A DNA stretch of 8,389 nt, taken from the NCBI GenBank assembly GCA_946533175.1, contig CAMNBS010000041.1, positions 1-8,389 of the forward strand, given 5' to 3'. Made by a program: the position numbers and the translations under genes. Below are positions 6,364 through 8,389 of the stretch, one piece after another; position 1 is the stretch's first letter, and each line of letters opens with the position of its first letter. Below the pieces are notes generated by a model. The model did no database searches, was not told the origin of the DNA, and worked only from the letters and a program-made list of their open reading frames with translations. The stretch is from an uncultured Clostridia bacterium. GTDB lineage: Bacteria; Bacillota_I; Bacilli_A; RF39; UBA660.

Positions 6364-7031
6364 TGGGAAAATTCATTGTTATTGAAGGAACGGATTGTAG
6401 TGGCAAAGAAACACAGAGTAAACTACTTGTTGAAAGATTAGAAAAGATGGGAAAAAAGGCTGTTAGAGTAACTTTTCCTAATTATGATTCGCCAACGGGA
6501 AAGATTGTTGGTGGACCGTATCTAGGAAAAGAAGAAATAAGTCCTTGTTGGTTTCCGGAAGGGGCAGTAAAAGTTGATCCTAAAGTAACATCTTTATATT
6601 ATGCTGCTGATCGAAAATATAATGAGAAAGTAATCCGAGAATATTTAGATAATGATTATTTTGTTATTTGTGATCGATATACTAGTAGCAATATGGCTCA
6701 TCAAGGTAGTAAGATCCGCGATGATAATGAAAGATTTAATATGTATCAATGGATTGATAAATTAGAGTATTGGCTATTAGGATTACCAAAACCTGATAAA
6801 ACTATTTTTTTGCATGTTCCATATTCCTATGCTTTTGAATTAAAGAAGAATCGTTTAAAATTAGATGAGCACGAAAAAAGTGAAGAACATTTAAAAAATT
6901 CAGAAATTGCTTATCTAGAACTAGCAGCATATTATAATTGGACAAATGTTAATTGCATAAAAAATGATAAAATTAGAACTATAGAAGATATTAGTGATGA
7001 GATAATAGATAATATAAAGGAGTATTTATAA
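6363..7031 (+). CDS. tmk: Thymidylate (dTMP) kinase, variant P-loop
   Basis: A 222-residue P-loop kinase that phosphorylates dTMP to dTDP with ATP. Visible: KFIVIEGTDCSGKETQSKLL (3-22) with Walker A G9-T-D-C-S-G-K15; TFPNY (37-41) containing the dTMP-contacting Phe; the AADRKYNE block (81-88); the catalytic DRYTSSN (104-110); and a lid-like Lys/Glu-rich region (about 160-180). The canonical P-loop ends GKS or GKT, but here it ends GKE (E16), and an insertion of about 20 residues with Cys-Trp-Phe-Pro (around 49-70) sits between the Phe-Pro motif and the AADR block. Both suggest a divergent subfamily, still clearly dTMP kinase by DRY and position. AAAGGAG lies at 6350-6356, TAATG overlap links it to folA, and it is directly downstream of the dTMP-producing enzyme. 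Confidence 0.92.
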   Translation: MGKFIVIEGTDCSGKETQSKLLVERLEKMGKKAVRVTFPNYDSPTGKIVGGPYLGKEEISPCWFPEGAVKVDPKVTSLYYAADRKYNEKVIREYLDNDYFVICDRYTSSNMAHQGSKIRDDNERFNMYQWIDKLEYWLLGLPKPDKTIFLHVPYSYAFELKKNRLKLDEHEKSEEHLKNSEIAYLELAAYYNWTNVNCIKNDKIRTIEDISDEIIDNIKEYL

Positions 7032-7729
7032 TGAAAAGAATTTTAATTAAATTAAGTGGTGAATCATTAATGAGTGAAGAGGCTTTAATCGATAAAGAAA
7101 AAGCTAAAGAAATCGCTCTATTAATAAAAAAAGTACGTGAAATGAATATCGAAATTGGAATTGTTATTGGAGGAGGAAATTTCTTCCGCGGTAGAAGTAA
7201 TCAAGATATGGAACCTATTTATGTTGATACAATGGGAATGCTTGGAACTTGTATCAATGCTTTAGGTCTTGCTGATGCATTTAAAAAATGTGATGTTTCT
7301 TGTATTATTAGTACTCCATTTAATTTGAATGGATTAGTACCAGAATATTCTAAAGAAGAAGTATTAGAAAAAATAAAAAATAATGTGGTTATTTTTGGTG
7401 GAGGAACAGGTCATATTGGCTGTTCAACAGATACTTGTGCTTCCAATAAAGCTAGTTTAATTCAGGCTGATGCGATTATTAAGTTAACCAATGTCGATGG
7501 TGTTTATGATAAAGATCCAAATAAATATGAAGATGCTGTTATGTACGATAAATTAACCCATCAAGAAGTTTTGAATAATCCAGAAATTAAAGTAATGGAT
7601 ATTCCTGCAGTTCGTGAGTGCATGGATAATAATATTGATATTATGGTTATTAATTTTAATGATAAAGAAAATTTAATTCGTCTTTTAAAAGATGAAAAAT
7701 TAGGTACTAGAATTACATCTCATGAATAA
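7031..7729 (+). CDS. pyrH: UMP kinase-like amino acid kinase (PyrH), divergent
   Basis: A 232-residue member of the amino acid kinase fold that phosphorylates UMP to UDP. Supporting motifs: KLSGESL (7-13); GIVIGGGNFFRG (43-54); DTMGMLGTCINALGL (66-80), the UMP-binding block; GGGTG (123-127); STDT (132-135); and NVDGVYDKDPNKY (154-166), highly typical of PyrH. The usual GTGNPFFTTDTAAALRA segment is instead GTGHIGCSTDTCASNKA, so the NPFF and AAALRA parts are lost. Length is near the family norm (about 235-245). The gene overlaps tmk by one base (TAATG) with AAAGGAG at 7016-7022. Bacterial pyrH usually sits with tsf and frr; here it ends a thymidylate operon, so it may be the cell's only copy moved here or a second, specialised one. 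The gene symbol is by family; UMP specificity is inferred. Confidence 0.86.
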   Translation: MKRILIKLSGESLMSEEALIDKEKAKEIALLIKKVREMNIEIGIVIGGGNFFRGRSNQDMEPIYVDTMGMLGTCINALGLADAFKKCDVSCIISTPFNLNGLVPEYSKEEVLEKIKNNVVIFGGGTGHIGCSTDTCASNKASLIQADAIIKLTNVDGVYDKDPNKYEDAVMYDKLTHQEVLNNPEIKVMDIPAVRECMDNNIDIMVINFNDKENLIRLLKDEKLGTRITSHE

Positions 7730-7907
7730 AAATATTAATGATGAAAAGTATCGTACTTACAAAAAAAATAGAAGATTTAAAATAATATATCTTCTTCTTT
7801 CAGTTATGGTTATTGTCTTGGAAGTATTAGCTTTATTTAATGTTATTAGTATGGTATGGGGATTATTGGTTTTTATCTTTGTTTATTTATTAAAAAAAAT
7901 GTTCTAA
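7722..7907 (+). CDS. Small membrane protein with two predicted helices
   Basis: A 61-residue protein: a charged N terminus (Lys/Arg-rich, residues 1-19), then two hydrophobic segments (about 20-38 and 42-57) separated by a very short turn, ending KKMF. By charge, both ends should be cytoplasmic, giving a helical hairpin. It overlaps the end of pyrH by 8 bases and no clear SD is seen before the ATG, so expression would rely on coupling to pyrH. The coherent amphipathic layout and continuous frame argue for a real gene. I do not recognise the family, and no function can be assigned. It appears to be the last gene of the thyA operon. Confidence 0.62.
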   Translation: MNKNINDEKYRTYKKNRRFKIIYLLLSVMVIVLEVLALFNVISMVWGLLVFIFVYLLKKMF

Positions 7908-7933
7908 AATAATTGATTTTCGAATATTTTTTT
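7893..7933. terminator. Possible AT-rich hairpin terminator after the thyA operon
   Basis: Bases 7893-7904 can pair with 7922-7933 over 12 positions (one G-T), with a single mismatch and then a further 5 bp (7906-7910 with 7916-7920) around a 5-base loop. The right arm ends in seven T. The stem is almost only A-T pairs, so it is weak despite its length; symmetry would allow use on both strands. It begins inside the last codons of the small membrane protein gene and overlaps the next promoter. Confidence 0.4.
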
Positions 7934-7941
7934 GATATTAT
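7913..7941 (+). promoter_or_regulatory. Promoter of the 3'-edge gene
   Basis: TTGATT (7913-7918) as -35, a 17-bp spacer, and TATTAT (7936-7941) as -10, preceded by TG plus one base (extended -10). This is the only promoter in the window with a recognisable -35 hexamer at standard spacing. The start would fall near 7948, about 29 bases before the ATG at 7977. The -35 box lies in the loop of the AT-rich hairpin. Confidence 0.62.
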
Positions 7942-7976
7942 AAATATATAATAGTAGAGGAATAAAAGGTGAAAAT

Positions 7977-8389
7977 ATGAGTGAAATAACGTTAGGATGG
8001 TTTTTTGAATTACCAGGATTATTTATTACAGGAGGGGTATTATTAATTATTATTGCACTTTTGGTGTATTTTATTAGTAGTCATAATGTTAAGAAAAAAG
8101 CCAAAGAAGAGACCAATTATGGGGTTAGTTCTGATATGGAAGAATCAAAGGAAACGGAAGCAAGTATTCCTGTAAGTCCTATTTCATCACCAGTAACTAA
8201 TACATTTAATAATATTGGTGGTGAAGCAGTAAAACAAGAAACTGTTGCTCCAATTATTCCACCAATTCAGAATAATATAGGAGATAATACTACTAGTCAA
8301 AGTGAAGTAACACCTCCTATTACTCCAATTGAACCAGTAGTAATTGAACCAGTAAAAATAACTCCATCAGTTGAATCGGTAGTTACACC
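7977..8389 (+). CDS. Membrane-anchored Pro/Thr/Ile-rich protein, incomplete at the window end
   Basis: The frame stays open from ATG 7977 to the last base, giving 137 residues plus two bases; the true C terminus is beyond the window. SD AAAGGTGA lies at 7965-7972. The protein starts MSEITLGWFFELPGLFITGG and has one hydrophobic helix (about 14-34), then a basic patch (HNVKKKAK, 36-43), which by the positive-inside rule puts the following tail in the cytoplasm. The tail is low complexity, rich in Pro, Thr, Ser, Val, Ile and Glu, with a short repeat IEPVV-IEPVK (118-127) from a 13-base direct repeat (8327-8339 and 8342-8354). I do not recognise the family. It may be a linker leading to a folded domain outside the window, or a scaffold-like membrane protein. 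Confidence 0.8.
   Translation, partial: MSEITLGWFFELPGLFITGGVLLIIIALLVYFISSHNVKKKAKEETNYGVSSDMEESKETEASIPVSPISSPVTNTFNNIGGEAVKQETVAPIIPPIQNNIGDNTTSQSEVTPPITPIEPVVIEPVKITPSVESVVT

Noticed and set aside
1..8389. Mycoplasma-type code with TGA as tryptophan
   Set aside because: Trp codons are all TGG and no in-frame TGA appears in any gene. The lemA TGA alone is not decisive because TAA follows it immediately, but the overall pattern supports the standard code.

Overview
The window reads as chromosomal DNA from a very AT-rich, Gram-positive-type bacterium. It most likely belongs to the Bacillota/Mycoplasmatota side of the tree, such as an uncultured gut lineage of Bacilli; that placement is inference from composition, strong AGGAGG-type ribosome binding sites and gene style. 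Every tryptophan I checked is TGG and no TGA is read through, so the standard bacterial code applies, not the Mycoplasma code. All genes lie on the + strand and are tightly packed, with no gap over 300 bases and no RNA genes, insertion sequences or CRISPR.

Region 1 (15-3732) is a three-gene overlapping operon: a LemA-family membrane protein, a large DUF2207-type membrane protein, and a radical SAM/SPASM enzyme. The DUF2207-type protein ends in an unusual tail of three Cys-Ser-Ser-Cys-Gly-Gly-Gly units. The radical SAM gene starts inside the last codons of that tail and takes its ribosome binding site from the tail's glycine codons. By the positive-inside rule the tail faces the cytoplasm. The simplest reading is an enzyme-substrate pair in which a SPASM maturase modifies the Cys/Gly-rich tail of an intact membrane protein. 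This is the most interesting item in the window.

Region 2 (3733-4912) holds two singly promoted genes, an HD-domain phosphohydrolase of unknown substrate and a small lipoprotein resembling the DUF1307/YehR group. A clear intrinsic terminator follows.

Region 3 (4942-7907) is a pyrimidine nucleotide operon, thyA-folA-tmk-pyrH, followed by a small two-helix membrane protein. ThyA makes dTMP and dihydrofolate, FolA recycles the folate, Tmk phosphorylates dTMP, and the PyrH-like kinase phosphorylates UMP. Several of these enzymes depart from textbook motifs (ThyA active-site surroundings, Tmk P-loop, PyrH nucleotide loop). The block may end in an AT-rich hairpin that overlaps the next promoter.

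Region 4 (7913-8389) carries the best promoter in the window and the start of a membrane-anchored, Pro/Thr/Ile-rich protein that runs off the end. Three of the four promoters share a TTAATA element exactly 10 bases upstream of a TGN-extended -10 box.
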